Source: JAJDFU01 sp964641965
GTDB lineage: Bacteria > Bacteroidota > Bacteroidia > Chitinophagales > Saprospiraceae
Reading direction: 5' to 3'
Assembly: GCA_964641965.1 (NCBI GenBank)
Contig: CAZXLD010000001.1
Span: 124,001-188,000, forward strand
DNA length: 64,000 nucleotides
The notes under the pieces were generated by a model. That model was not told where the DNA came from. It saw only the letters and a list, made by a program, of their open reading frames with translations, and made no database searches. The translations under genes were made by a program, and so were the position numbers. Of this stretch, positions 42,470 through 51,853 are shown one piece after another (position 1 is the stretch's first letter; every line of letters begins with the position of its first letter).

Positions 42470-44687
42470 TTTACTTGCAATTCTACCCATAGAGCCTCTA
42501 AATACCTGTTGGGTGGGGTCACATGAGTTACAGATTCAACACTACACTTTCCCTGGATTGGTGCGGGCAGCTCCCGATGCTTCTTACCTGTTCCTGAATT
42601 TCCAGGAAATGTACCGGCGTTTTGGAGGGGAATCCCATTTCCGGGATCTGACTAATGCGGAAGAATGGCGAGAGCGATATTGTAATGTTCCTCGGTTAGA
42701 AGATATTGAAACGATCTTATACAAGTCGACTTTGGGGGAACTGGAGTATTTACGGACAGCAGTAATTAGTAAATCTATCCCCCTGAGCCAAGCGCTTTCC
42801 CGTAACTCGTTTGCTCGTTATTTGGAAAAAAATGGATGCCGGGAAACGGCTGTGTATTTGGTCTATGCCAAGAGGTGTGAGCCACAAGTCACCGTGGGTG
42901 AGAACCCCTGGAAACCCAAGAAGCGGAACCTGGAACTAATGAACGCCTTGATCGGGGAGGCCGTCTCTCTTTTTCCTAAAATCGAATCCCATTATATACG
43001 ATTGCGCTATTTGTTCCAAATGGTGCGGTTGGCCCATTATTCTGGTCAATACCAGCGCGTACTTGATCTTTATGATGCCTTCATGCCTCAAATTGATCAC
43101 AATCCCAGCATAATCGAATATTGGATTCTTGGTCATAAGGCAGGAGCCCTTCGGGCAATGGGTGAATACGCTTCCTCAACGTACCTCTATTCCAGAATAT
43201 TTGCTGAATGTGCCGGCAAAAGGGAGTCTGCTTACCTTTCCTATCGTATCCGGACAGATCAAGAATGGAGGCAAAGCCTGTTGCTAGCTCAAAATTCGAA
43301 GGAGCAAATAGCTTTAATTGCTATGCGTGGTTTTGGGAAAAAAGCCAGGGTAGCTGCTGAGATGAAAGCTATTTACGCTATTGATCCCAAAAATTATTTC
43401 CTCGAGCTATTGCTCGAACGAGAGATCCGGAATCTGGAGCCTTTATTGGAAAGAGCGATGCCCAAGAAGCAATATTCGAAAAAGTATATTGAGTCCTTGG
43501 GTGACCGGGCCGTGATATTGTTACAACTCGTCCGGTTTTGGGGGGAAGAGGGAAAAGTAAAGCGCCCTGCTCTCTGGCAAATGGCGCAGGGTTATTTGGA
43601 GGTGCTAACAGGTGATTACTATTCTGCTTCCAGAACTTTTTCCAGGGTACGACCCAAAATAAAAGACAGACAGCTGAGGGATCAATTGGAAGCCTGGGCC
43701 TTGGTTTTTACCATAACCAATTGGACCAAACCTACATCCAAGGTGGAGTTGCAAGCAGACAGTATTCAGAACTACCACGATCAGTATTTGGCCCATGAAG
43801 GTCCATTCAGGGATTTACTCTTTGGCAAGATGGCCAGTATGTACGAACAAGACGGTCAATTGGCCAAAGCTTTTCTTTGCCGATACACACTAAAAGACCT
43901 TTTTGGTAATCCCAGGCTACCCGTAGTTGAAGATATGTTGCAATTAGGTAACAAAACCAGCTTCAATACTTGGGAAAGGGATTTGACTTCGATTAGCGGA
44001 ATACCCTCTTTCCAATCCGAAATGGTTGTATTGCAGGCTATGAATCAGTTTGGGACCTATGAACTGGAAAGAGCTCTGCGGACATTAAACCAAATCAACC
44101 CTGCTGAGTGGGATTTATATGGGGGCAAGTACGATTTGTTGCGCCACCAATTGAATGACTGTGTCAACTGTGAAGTAAGGGATACTTCTCGTCGTCAATA
44201 TAATAAAGGGGAAGTCATCCAGGAGCTATTGGATTTGGAATACGAGGCCAAAGCTAATCCCGAAAAAGCGGCACCAAATTATTTCTTAATGGGCCTGGCC
44301 TATTATAATCTCACCTATTTTGGACCAGCCTGGAACGTCCTGGACCGTTTTCGAAGTGGGGCATCTATTAAACAGCGTCGCCCCATTGCTGGAAATATTT
44401 ATTACCACCCTGAATTTGCGATTGGCAACAGGGAGCATATGGACTGTTCACAAGCCTTATACTACTTTGATCGTGCCAGGCAACTATCAACAAGCAACGA
44501 ACTTGCCGCACGAGCTACGTTTTGGGCTGCTAAGTGTGAACAGAATGCTTATTTCGCCAATAAGTGGAATGGAGCAAGCCGGACGTATGACTATTTCACC
44601 CTGCTAAGGGACAATTATTCCGATACTGAATTTTATGTAAGAGCCATTCGCGAATGCAAATATTTTAGTGCATTCGTTGCAAAATAA
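42417..44687 (+). CDS. large exported helical-repeat protein of unknown function
   Basis: 756 residues from ATG 42417, which gives a good signal peptide (SLPLLLLTSLLAILPI); an earlier in-frame ATG (42354) would hide it. The rest is a long chain of helices with TPR-like pairs, e.g. YSGQYQRVLDLYDAF, MAQGYLEVLTGDYYSASRTF and NYFLMGLAYYNLTYFGPAW. No catalytic motif. The first 53 bases overlap the preceding gene in another frame, so the two products are probably made together and may form a complex. I do not recognise a named family. Confidence 0.7.
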   Translation: MRCFALCSRSLPLLLLTSLLAILPIEPLNTCWVGSHELQIQHYTFPGLVRAAPDASYLFLNFQEMYRRFGGESHFRDLTNAEEWRERYCNVPRLEDIETILYKSTLGELEYLRTAVISKSIPLSQALSRNSFARYLEKNGCRETAVYLVYAKRCEPQVTVGENPWKPKKRNLELMNALIGEAVSLFPKIESHYIRLRYLFQMVRLAHYSGQYQRVLDLYDAFMPQIDHNPSIIEYWILGHKAGALRAMGEYASSTYLYSRIFAECAGKRESAYLSYRIRTDQEWRQSLLLAQNSKEQIALIAMRGFGKKARVAAEMKAIYAIDPKNYFLELLLEREIRNLEPLLERAMPKKQYSKKYIESLGDRAVILLQLVRFWGEEGKVKRPALWQMAQGYLEVLTGDYYSASRTFSRVRPKIKDRQLRDQLEAWALVFTITNWTKPTSKVELQADSIQNYHDQYLAHEGPFRDLLFGKMASMYEQDGQLAKAFLCRYTLKDLFGNPRLPVVEDMLQLGNKTSFNTWERDLTSISGIPSFQSEMVVLQAMNQFGTYELERALRTLNQINPAEWDLYGGKYDLLRHQLNDCVNCEVRDTSRRQYNKGEVIQELLDLEYEAKANPEKAAPNYFLMGLAYYNLTYFGPAWNVLDRFRSGASIKQRRPIAGNIYYHPEFAIGNREHMDCSQALYYFDRARQLSTSNELAARATFWAAKCEQNAYFANKWNGASRTYDYFTLLRDNYSDTEFYVRAIRECKYFSAFVAK

Positions 44688-44904
44688 TGCGGAATCAAAA
44701 GCCATACTTATTTGGGAAAGGAGATGGTTCGTAGCTGCGAACTCAATTTTTGAGAGTCGAACCTACTAGTGGTCAATGGCCTTTCAGGCGGTAATGGATA
44801 TTGATAAGACCTTGAAATTATTGTTTAAGTTATTGTAAACCTTCTGTAAAAGAAGGGTTTAAGCGCTCAAAGGATTTAAATTTCGAAAAAATACCCAACA
44901 GGCA

Positions 44905-45669
44905 ATGAACCTATTACCATGGGTTGAAAGTCGAATCCTCAGTTTCTTGAATCAAGCTACACTCTCGGATTTTGATTTGATCAAAGATGACCCGACTGAT
45001 GGGCCTGGACCGTCGGTTGGATCCAGTGCCGCAGATAAAATACTGTTTGCAAGGCAGCAATTACCCGCCCGTCGGTTTCGCTCTATCGAACAAGTATTAG
45101 ATATTCCAGGCATTGGTCCGGACAAAATTAAAGACCTAAGTTATTCTCTTGGAATCCCTGCAGACCAACACTTTATAGAACTATTGAATGCTCACCTGCT
45201 ACCCGAAAATTGGCATTTGAACCCTTTTTCGATTGTATACAAGGACGATGCCCATTTTTTCCAAGTGGCCCATAACATCGGCTCGCTTACTGAAGTGGTA
45301 TCAGAAGAGGTTGAACGCATTGTTCTAGAACGAACAAAGGATCAATTGTCGGCCTTTCTTGCCGGGGAGTTAGTGGACCGATCACCTATTGAAGCGACAG
45401 ATGAATCACACCATGCATCGCTCCGGTTGGCCACCTGGTTTTATCGCTTCGATGCAGATAACTGGTTTGGATTTCAGGAAATGTGGGAGGCCTGTGACCG
45501 GTATTTAAATTATTATCCGGAATGGCAATTTCGACTAGAAACGTTCTTTTTTAAGGGGTTCCCCAATTCCGGAGTATTAACAGATCATATTTGTCCAAGG
45601 GACCTTCCCGTAGTGGTAAATTTTGGTGAGAAAAGGATAACCATTTGGACCTCGGGATTGGCAGATTAG
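44905..45669 (+). CDS. helix-hairpin-helix protein of unknown function
   Basis: 254 residues, no signal peptide. A helix-hairpin-helix motif of the ComEA type lies at about 58-83 (IEQVLDIPGIGPDKIKDL). Such motifs bind DNA backbone but also occur in protein contacts. The remainder is alpha/beta with many aromatics (e.g. WFYRFDADNWFGFQEMWEAC) and no motif I recognise. It precedes glgP by 53 bases on the same strand. Function unknown. Confidence 0.62.
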   Translation: MNLLPWVESRILSFLNQATLSDFDLIKDDPTDGPGPSVGSSAADKILFARQQLPARRFRSIEQVLDIPGIGPDKIKDLSYSLGIPADQHFIELLNAHLLPENWHLNPFSIVYKDDAHFFQVAHNIGSLTEVVSEEVERIVLERTKDQLSAFLAGELVDRSPIEATDESHHASLRLATWFYRFDADNWFGFQEMWEACDRYLNYYPEWQFRLETFFFKGFPNSGVLTDHICPRDLPVVVNFGEKRITIWTSGLAD

Positions 45670-45722
45670 GTTGTACCTATTTGCCATCGAATTCTGCTAC
45701 ATTTGTTCAAAATTCTTTCCCC

Positions 45723-47381
45723 ATGACAGAAAACCAACAACCCAAAGTAGCCTACTTCTGTATGGAGTACGGGCTGGATGACCAATTGAAAACCTATGCT
45801 GGTGGCCTGGGTATTCTTGCTGGTGATTATATGAAAGGTGCATTTGATCACGAATTCCCAATAGTCGGAATTGGGATCAAATGGAAGCAGGGATACACTA
45901 ATCAACTCATCGGTTCGGATGGAAAACCCTACGATTCCTACCACAATTACAAATATGACTTTTTAGAGGATACCGGAGTAACGGTTTCCGTAACTATTCG
46001 GGAAACGGAGGTCCAATGCAAGGTATGGAAGTGTGAAAATTTTGGAACGGTGCCTTTGTATCTTTTGGATACGGATATCCCTGGCAATCCCGATAGCTGG
46101 GTTACGGGTCAGCTGTACGGATGGTTTGGGGAAGAGCGGATTGCACAGGAGATCGTTTTGGGCGTAGGTGGGGTTAGAGCTTTACGGAAATTAGGTATTG
46201 ATGTAGATATCTATCACTTTAATGAAGGGCACGCTCTATTTGCCGGGTTTGAATTACTTCGGGAAAAAATGCAAGGCCCTGAATTGATGTCGTTTGAAGA
46301 AGCTTTGGATCTTACCAGGAAAGAAGTAGCTTTTACTACACACACGCCTGTGGTTCAAGGTAATGAAAGTCACCCGATTGAACGGATCATGTACATGGGG
46401 GCAAATCTCAACCTTACGCGCCCACAATTAAAGTACCTCGGAGGAGATCCATTTAATATGACAGTCGGAGCCCTTCGGATGGCCAAAATGTCCAATGCGG
46501 TTGCCCAATTACATGGAGAAACAGCTCAATCTATGTGGGCTCACGTGGACAATCGCTCTGAAATCATTGCCATCACGAATGCCATTCACTTAGGCACCTG
46601 GGTAGATCAGAACATGTTGGATGCTGCTGAGAAAAATGAGGGGATTTGGGAAGCCCACCAGGCAAATAAGCTTGAGCTTATCGCTTATATCAAAGAGAAA
46701 ACCGGACAATCATTCGATCCGAATAAACTGCTGATTGGTTTTTCACGGCGAGCCGCGCCGTATAAGCGCTCTGATTTTATTTTCAGTGATCCTGCCTTCA
46801 TCGAACCTCTTTTGGAGGACCAAACCGTTCAAATCGTTTTTTCTGGTAAAGCGCACCCATTGGACGATACAGGTAAGGGAATTGTCAGTCGATTGGTTGA
46901 AATGGCCAAGAAATTTCCTCAATCCGTAGCCTTTATCCAGGATTATGATATGAAAACCGGGGCTGCGTTGACGCGTGGTTCGGATGTATGGCTGAACAAC
47001 CCACGTCGGCCAAAGGAAGCCAGCGGAACCAGCGGTATGAAAGCGGCTATGAATGGAGTTTTAAATTTCAGTATCCTCGACGGATGGTGGCCGGAAGCTT
47101 GCAGGGACGGAGTTAATGGTTGGCAATTTGGTGATGCTTTCGAAAGTGATGACGTGACTGAACAAGACGCTCATGATCTCAAAGCGCTATATGCGGTGTT
47201 GCAGAATGAGGTGATTCCAACCTATTACGAGGATCGTGCCCGCTGGATTGAAATGATGCGCAACAGCATTCAGGATACGCGTGAATTTTTCGCCGTAAAA
47301 CGGATGTTGGATGAGTATTATGAAAAGCTGTACGCACCAGAAGGTGTAGTTGTTACCAAGGAAGAGAGTTTGGTTGGATAG
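45723..47381 (+). CDS. glgP: alpha-glucan phosphorylase (GT35, short form)
   Basis: Releases glucose-1-phosphate from glycogen or other alpha-glucans using PLP. 552 residues from ATG 45723; an in-frame ATG 26 codons earlier overlaps the previous gene and is rejected. YAGGLGILAGDY, FNEGHALFAGFE and FTTHTPVVQGNE are phosphorylase landmarks, and EASGTSGMKAAMNG carries the PLP-binding lysine. It belongs to the shorter Thermotoga-type class that lacks the N-terminal regulatory part of E. coli GlgP. Confidence 0.93.
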   Translation: MTENQQPKVAYFCMEYGLDDQLKTYAGGLGILAGDYMKGAFDHEFPIVGIGIKWKQGYTNQLIGSDGKPYDSYHNYKYDFLEDTGVTVSVTIRETEVQCKVWKCENFGTVPLYLLDTDIPGNPDSWVTGQLYGWFGEERIAQEIVLGVGGVRALRKLGIDVDIYHFNEGHALFAGFELLREKMQGPELMSFEEALDLTRKEVAFTTHTPVVQGNESHPIERIMYMGANLNLTRPQLKYLGGDPFNMTVGALRMAKMSNAVAQLHGETAQSMWAHVDNRSEIIAITNAIHLGTWVDQNMLDAAEKNEGIWEAHQANKLELIAYIKEKTGQSFDPNKLLIGFSRRAAPYKRSDFIFSDPAFIEPLLEDQTVQIVFSGKAHPLDDTGKGIVSRLVEMAKKFPQSVAFIQDYDMKTGAALTRGSDVWLNNPRRPKEASGTSGMKAAMNGVLNFSILDGWWPEACRDGVNGWQFGDAFESDDVTEQDAHDLKALYAVLQNEVIPTYYEDRARWIEMMRNSIQDTREFFAVKRMLDEYYEKLYAPEGVVVTKEESLVG

Positions 47382-47402
47382 ACCAGGTTTTTGTTCCAGC
47401 TC

Positions 47403-47436
47403 TCGGATTGAACAATTTAGGCATTGTTCAATCCGA
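47403..47436. other. 14-bp perfect inverted repeat between convergent genes
   Basis: Arm 47403-47416 pairs without mismatch with 47423-47436, loop 6 bases. No run of T's on either side, so it is not a classic rho-independent terminator, but position between two convergent stops fits a transcript 3'-end structure. Confidence 0.6.
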
Positions 47437-47470
47437 TAAGGCTAAGTACCCACACTATTGCAGTATTAGA

Positions 47471-48553
47471 TTAGGGGATGGCCCTGAGTACTGAAAATTC
47501 AACCCGTCGGTTTGCCATCCGACCGTCAGAGGTGGTATTCGAGGCAATAGGGTACATTTCCCCAAATCCTTTAGCAAATACACGGCCTGGAGGAATTCCC
47601 ATATCCCTTAGATAATTGGAAATGGTTTTGGCTCGCTCATCGGATAAAGATTGATTTACCGAATTTTGGCCCTGGCTATCCGTATGGACAAAAACACGGA
47701 CTTTGAGGTCCGGATAATCTTTCAAGACTGCGGCCAATAGAGATAAATGCTTTTTGTGATCTTCGGTAAGAGTAGTTTGGCCGGTTGCAAATTGCATGCC
47801 GGGGAGTTGGATGGGGCTTCCTGTTAAAAATTGTGTTCTCAATCTAGGATCGAGTGTAGGTAGTGGCTCCGCATTTCCTAAGACCAGTTTTCGGAAACAT
47901 ACCTCTTGTCGGTTGAGTTTTCGCCCAGTAGCGGCTGAAGCACCCCAATACACCATAGAGCTACCTTGAAAAACAGTATTGACCAGATCTCCCTTAAAGT
48001 TGATGACCTGCCTTCCATCCAGATATACCTCTAATTTCTTTGCTCCGGGATCCCAGGTTATTTCCATAGGATGATACTGGCAATCTTCCAGATTCGGCAG
48101 AATTATGGGGCGGATATCATCTCTCCAATGAGCGACCTGTCCATTGAACATTACCGTGGCATGATCCTCCTCCGGATCAAATAGATGATCATTGAAATAG
48201 GTATCCAATTCTATGCCAAGGGATGGGGAAAGCCCTCCAAAACCCATGCCTTCACCCCGAAAACCGAGCTGACCGCCTGCAGGAAAAAAAATGAAAACAA
48301 TTCCGTCTGCTCCATATTGATCCCGACAGCCTAGAAATACTTCCATTTCCATTTGGAAGGGCTGATTCAGGTCAATTGCTTCTCGATATTGGATGCTACC
48401 CGATAAAAAATATTCATCTTCGGTGAGTCGAAAACACTCATCATCCAATCGAACAGCGCTGCCATAGGTGATAAAGTTCTCCATGTCAACCTGGCCGCAT
48501 AAAGATGGGTACAGGGTGAGCGCAGAAAATAGATACAGTAAGATTCGAAACAT
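47471..48553 (-). CDS. outer-membrane OmpA-family protein with legume-lectin-like domain
   Basis: 360 residues from ATG 48553 with signal peptide (LYPSLCGQ). Residues about 20-230 form an L-type lectin-like sandwich (DGIVFIFFPAGGQLGFRGEG, SLGIELDTYFN, EITWDPGAKKLEVYLDG). The C-terminal about 115 residues are an OmpA-type peptidoglycan-binding domain (VRVFVHTDSQGQNSVNQ and RRVEFSVL). It probably tethers a carbohydrate-binding head to the cell wall. An upstream in-frame ATG (48610) is not compatible with the signal peptide. Confidence 0.87.
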   Translation of the reverse strand: MFRILLYLFSALTLYPSLCGQVDMENFITYGSAVRLDDECFRLTEDEYFLSGSIQYREAIDLNQPFQMEMEVFLGCRDQYGADGIVFIFFPAGGQLGFRGEGMGFGGLSPSLGIELDTYFNDHLFDPEEDHATVMFNGQVAHWRDDIRPIILPNLEDCQYHPMEITWDPGAKKLEVYLDGRQVINFKGDLVNTVFQGSSMVYWGASAATGRKLNRQEVCFRKLVLGNAEPLPTLDPRLRTQFLTGSPIQLPGMQFATGQTTLTEDHKKHLSLLAAVLKDYPDLKVRVFVHTDSQGQNSVNQSLSDERAKTISNYLRDMGIPPGRVFAKGFGEMYPIASNTTSDGRMANRRVEFSVLRAIP

Positions 48554-48795
48554 AGGCGGCCATTTTATCGGGTGCTGAAAGAATTTAGCGCTTTCCAGCA
48601 ACGGACGCAAGTCCGCCTATGGGTTACAACTTATTACAGGGCTGTGTTCATAGTTAGGAAGGTAAAGAAGTCAATAATCCGGGATTTGTACATATCCTCT
48701 CCAACTCGGTCAACTACGCAGGTGAACGACTAAATCGTTTCGTCAACCTGGAAAAGTACCAGTCCATTTTTTTTGCAGAAAATTGACAAAGATAT

Positions 48796-50052
48796 CTATA
48801 CGATCATACCTGCCCCGACGGTTTCATTAGTCGCTTCGTCAATAAAGATAAGGCTTCCGGATATTCTATTTTTCCGATAGGCATCTACAAATAAGGGTTT
48901 GGTAGTCCGGATCTGAATGCGCGCAATATCGTTCATGCCGATATGCTTATCTTCCTGATCTCGGTGCAGGGTATTGATATTCAACTTGTAGCGAACATCT
49001 TTGATTACGCATCGAGCTCCATTGGTGGTATGCATGATCGCATATTTTCCATTGAGTTGCATCGGACGTTCGGTAAACCAACAGACCATAACATCAATAT
49101 CTTGTTCGACCCGAGGCACATTGTTTTCTCGAACAATCATATCTCCTCGACTGATGTCCAGGTCGTCTTCCAGCAAAATCGTAACTGACATTGGCGGGAA
49201 TGCTTCATCCAACGTTCCTTCAATGGTATTGATCTTGGCTATTTTTGAAGTAAATCCACTTGGAAGTACCATCACTTGGTCACCTTCTTTGAAAACGCCT
49301 CCTGCAATACGTCCGGCATAACCCCTGTAATCGTGAAATTCGTCATTGTATGGACGAATCACATATTGGACTGGGAACCGGCAATCAATCAAATTATGAT
49401 CAGAACCGATATGGACATTCTCCAGATAATACAGCAAAGATGAGCCACCGTACCAAGGCATGTTTTCGGAGCGATCTACCACATTATCGCCATTCAAGGC
49501 TGAAATGGGAATAAAGTGTACATCCTTGACATCTAGTTTGTAGGAAAATTGGGCAAAGTCTTCTTTTATCTCTTCATATCGTTCCTGGCTGTAATCCACC
49601 AGGTCCATCTTATTTATGCAGACTACTAGGTGAGGAATTTGTAGAAGGCTAGCTATAAAAGCGTGTCTTCGGGTTTGTTCCAAGATTCCATTCCGCGCAT
49701 CAATTAAAATTAAAGCCGCATTGGCTGTACTGGCACCCGTAACCATATTCCGTGTATACTGAACGTGGCCTGGAGTATCTGCAATTATGAATTTTCTTCT
49801 AGGAGTAGAGAAATAACGATAGGCTACATCTATAGTAATACCCTGTTCTCTTTCCGCTTTTAGTCCATCTGTAAGCAGCGCAAAATTTACACTTTCCTCT
49901 CCTCTTCTTTTAGAGGTTTGCTCGACTGCCTCGTATTGGTCCTCAAAGATGCTTTTACTATCGTATAAAAGTCGACCGATCAAAGTAGATTTTCCGTCAT
50001 CAACGGAACCTGCGGTGGTAAAGCGAAGTAATTCTGTATTTGGTGCGTCCAT
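48796..50052 (-). CDS. cysN: sulfate adenylyltransferase subunit 1 (GTPase)
   Basis: GTP-driven regulatory subunit of ATP sulfurylase, EF-Tu-like. 418 residues: GSVDDGKST (15-23), DTPGHVQYTRN and CINKMDLVD, then two beta-barrel domains. With CysD it makes adenosine 5'-phosphosulfate from sulfate and ATP. Lacks the fused APS kinase found in NodQ-type proteins; a separate cysC is in the same operon. It is 50 bases downstream of cysD. Confidence 0.96.
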   Translation of the reverse strand: MDAPNTELLRFTTAGSVDDGKSTLIGRLLYDSKSIFEDQYEAVEQTSKRRGEESVNFALLTDGLKAEREQGITIDVAYRYFSTPRRKFIIADTPGHVQYTRNMVTGASTANAALILIDARNGILEQTRRHAFIASLLQIPHLVVCINKMDLVDYSQERYEEIKEDFAQFSYKLDVKDVHFIPISALNGDNVVDRSENMPWYGGSSLLYYLENVHIGSDHNLIDCRFPVQYVIRPYNDEFHDYRGYAGRIAGGVFKEGDQVMVLPSGFTSKIAKINTIEGTLDEAFPPMSVTILLEDDLDISRGDMIVRENNVPRVEQDIDVMVCWFTERPMQLNGKYAIMHTTNGARCVIKDVRYKLNINTLHRDQEDKHIGMNDIARIQIRTTKPLFVDAYRKNRISGSLIFIDEATNETVGAGMIV

Positions 50053-50102
50053 TTTCTTTTTTGTATAAGAATCTAATGATAGGGGTTTGTAAAAAGGTTC
50101 GT

Positions 50103-51011
50103 CTAGAAGTATCCGGCTTTCTTGCGGTCTTCCATGGCTGTTTCAGATCGTTTATCATCTGCTCGGCCACCTCGTTCAGTCACTCTAGCGGTTGAAACTT
50201 CTCGTATAATATCGTCTATTGAAGTAGCGTAGGACTCCCATACACCAGTACAGGTCATATCGCCTATGGTGCGGCAGCGAACCATTCTGGTCTCGACTAT
50301 TTCCTCCGGCCGCTTATAGATGAATTCTGAATCTGCTAATAGCATGCCATCTCGTTCAAACACCTCTCTTTGGTGTGCGAAATACAGGTTGGGGAGCTCC
50401 ACTTCTTCAGCAGCCAGGTATTGCCAAACGTCCAACTCCGTCCAATTGGAAATTGGGAATACCCGAAAATGCTCACCCATGTGCTTTTTCCCGTTGAAAA
50501 GATTCCACAACTCTGGACGCTGGTTTTTGGGGTCCCATTGGCCAAATTCATCACGATGACTAAAGAAACGTTCTTTCGCACGAGCTTTCTCCTCATCGCG
50601 ACGGCCTCCGCCCAGAGCTGCATCGAACTTACCTTTTTCTAAGGAATTCAATAAAACACTAGTCTGCAGCAGGTTGCGACTTGCATTAAAGCCTTTTTCT
50701 TCAACAAGTACACCGTTATCTATTGCTTCTTGTACGGAACCTACGACCAACCGGGCTCCAAGCTTTTCAACCAGATTATCCCGGTATTGAATGGTTTCCG
50801 GAAAATTGTGACCAGTATCGACATGCAGCAGAGGAAAGGGTATTTTAGAGGGCCAAAAGGCTTTGACTGCCAGGTGTACCATTAAGATGGAATCCTTTCC
50901 CCCAGAAAACATTAAAACAGGATTCTCAAACTGTGCTGCTACCTCCCTAAGGATAAAAATTGATTCCGATTCTAATTCTTGTAAATGACCAATATGGTAA
51001 TTTGTATCCAT
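50103..51011 (-). CDS. cysD: sulfate adenylyltransferase subunit 2
   Basis: Catalytic subunit of ATP sulfurylase, PP-loop family. 302 residues with the pyrophosphatase loop MFSGGKDSILM (34-44), LGGGRRDEEKARAKER and RCRTIGDMTCTG, all characteristic. Middle gene of cysC-cysD-cysN, 56 bases after cysC. Confidence 0.96.
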   Translation of the reverse strand: MDTNYHIGHLQELESESIFILREVAAQFENPVLMFSGGKDSILMVHLAVKAFWPSKIPFPLLHVDTGHNFPETIQYRDNLVEKLGARLVVGSVQEAIDNGVLVEEKGFNASRNLLQTSVLLNSLEKGKFDAALGGGRRDEEKARAKERFFSHRDEFGQWDPKNQRPELWNLFNGKKHMGEHFRVFPISNWTELDVWQYLAAEEVELPNLYFAHQREVFERDGMLLADSEFIYKRPEEIVETRMVRCRTIGDMTCTGVWESYATSIDDIIREVSTARVTERGGRADDKRSETAMEDRKKAGYF

Positions 51012-51067
51012 CGTCTTTTCATTTAGTATTGGACCAACATTGTGAAAAAAAATCTAAAACTATTGGC

Positions 51068-51667
51068 TCAATCTTTTTGGATTTCAGGGTTTAAAAATTC
51101 AACTAAATTAGTTAATGAATCCTCTAAACTTTGTTCGTGCGTTTTGATTTCAAAGTCTGGAGCAAGTGGTGCTTCATAAGGAGAATCAATGCCAGTAAAT
51201 CCTTTGATCTGTCCTTCACGTGCTTTTTGATACAAACCTTTGACATCACGCTCTTCACAAACCTCTAAGGGTGCGTTAATGTAAATTTCAAGAAATGCCT
51301 CTGGGCCAATTATTTCCCTGGCCATTGCTCTAATCGCTCGTGTAGGGCTTATAAATGTGCAAATGGTAATGATTCCACTTTTGTAATAGAGCTTTGCCAC
51401 TTCAGCAATTCGTCGGATATTTTCTTTTCGCTCTGCAACACTAAATCCGAGATTATTGCAAATCCCTGTCCTAATGTTATCTCCATCTAGCATCTGAGTG
51501 AAATAACCAGCTTGAAAAAGGTGGTGCTCCAATCCAATGCCTAAGGTGCTTTTACCCGATCCAGACAAACCGGTTAACCAAATCACTTTAGCTTTTTGAT
51601 TTAATCGAGCTTCTCGTTCTTCGCGAGTGATCATTCGGTCAAAAACGGGGTGAATATTTGTGTTCAA
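51068..51667 (-). CDS. cysC: adenylylsulfate kinase
   Basis: Phosphorylates APS to PAPS. 199 residues; Walker A LTGLSGSGKST (31-41), LDGDNIRTGICNNLGFS and FISPTRAIRAMARE are family motifs. The N-terminus NTNIHPVFDRM matches the Bacteroidota family start, supporting TTG 51667; ATG 51634 would remove it. No PAPS reductase (cysH) or sulfite reductase is in the window, so the PAPS may feed either assimilation or a sulfotransferase. Confidence 0.95.
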   Translation of the reverse strand: MNTNIHPVFDRMITREEREARLNQKAKVIWLTGLSGSGKSTLGIGLEHHLFQAGYFTQMLDGDNIRTGICNNLGFSVAERKENIRRIAEVAKLYYKSGIITICTFISPTRAIRAMAREIIGPEAFLEIYINAPLEVCEERDVKGLYQKAREGQIKGFTGIDSPYEAPLAPDFEIKTHEQSLEDSLTNLVEFLNPEIQKD

Positions 51668-51692
51668 AATTATTTTTTTATCGAGAATGGAT

Positions 51693-51700
51693 CAAAATTA
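51693..51700 (-). promoter_or_regulatory. candidate -7 box for cysCDN
   Basis: Minus strand TAATTTTG matches TAnnTTTG and ends 25 bases before the TTG start of cysC. A second TAATTTTG lies over the start codon itself. Neither has a well-placed -33 TTG. Confidence 0.45.
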
Positions 51701-51853
51701 GTGAAATACTAGCCACTTCCTGAGGATGGCCAGGTTTTTGTCAGGATTGGGAGAGGTATGCTCAAATAGGCGTCATTTTTGGTTAAATAAACGATCCTTG
51801 ATGAAGGGAAAGATTGTTCATATGTAAAAGTTGAGCTTAATTACAAGGCAGCC

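Noticed and set aside
44837..44860. AAACCTTCT/AGAAGGGTTT hairpin before the HhH gene
   Set aside because: The stem has a bulged G, no T run follows, and it is too short to separate from chance.
48554..48610. Longer start for the lectin-OmpA protein at ATG 48610
   Set aside because: It would put 19 polar residues ahead of the clear signal peptide.
51701..51853. Possible TPP or NAD riboswitch before pnuC
   Set aside because: The conserved CTGAGA and GATCTGG-type TPP segments are absent and no convincing NAD-type fold is visible.
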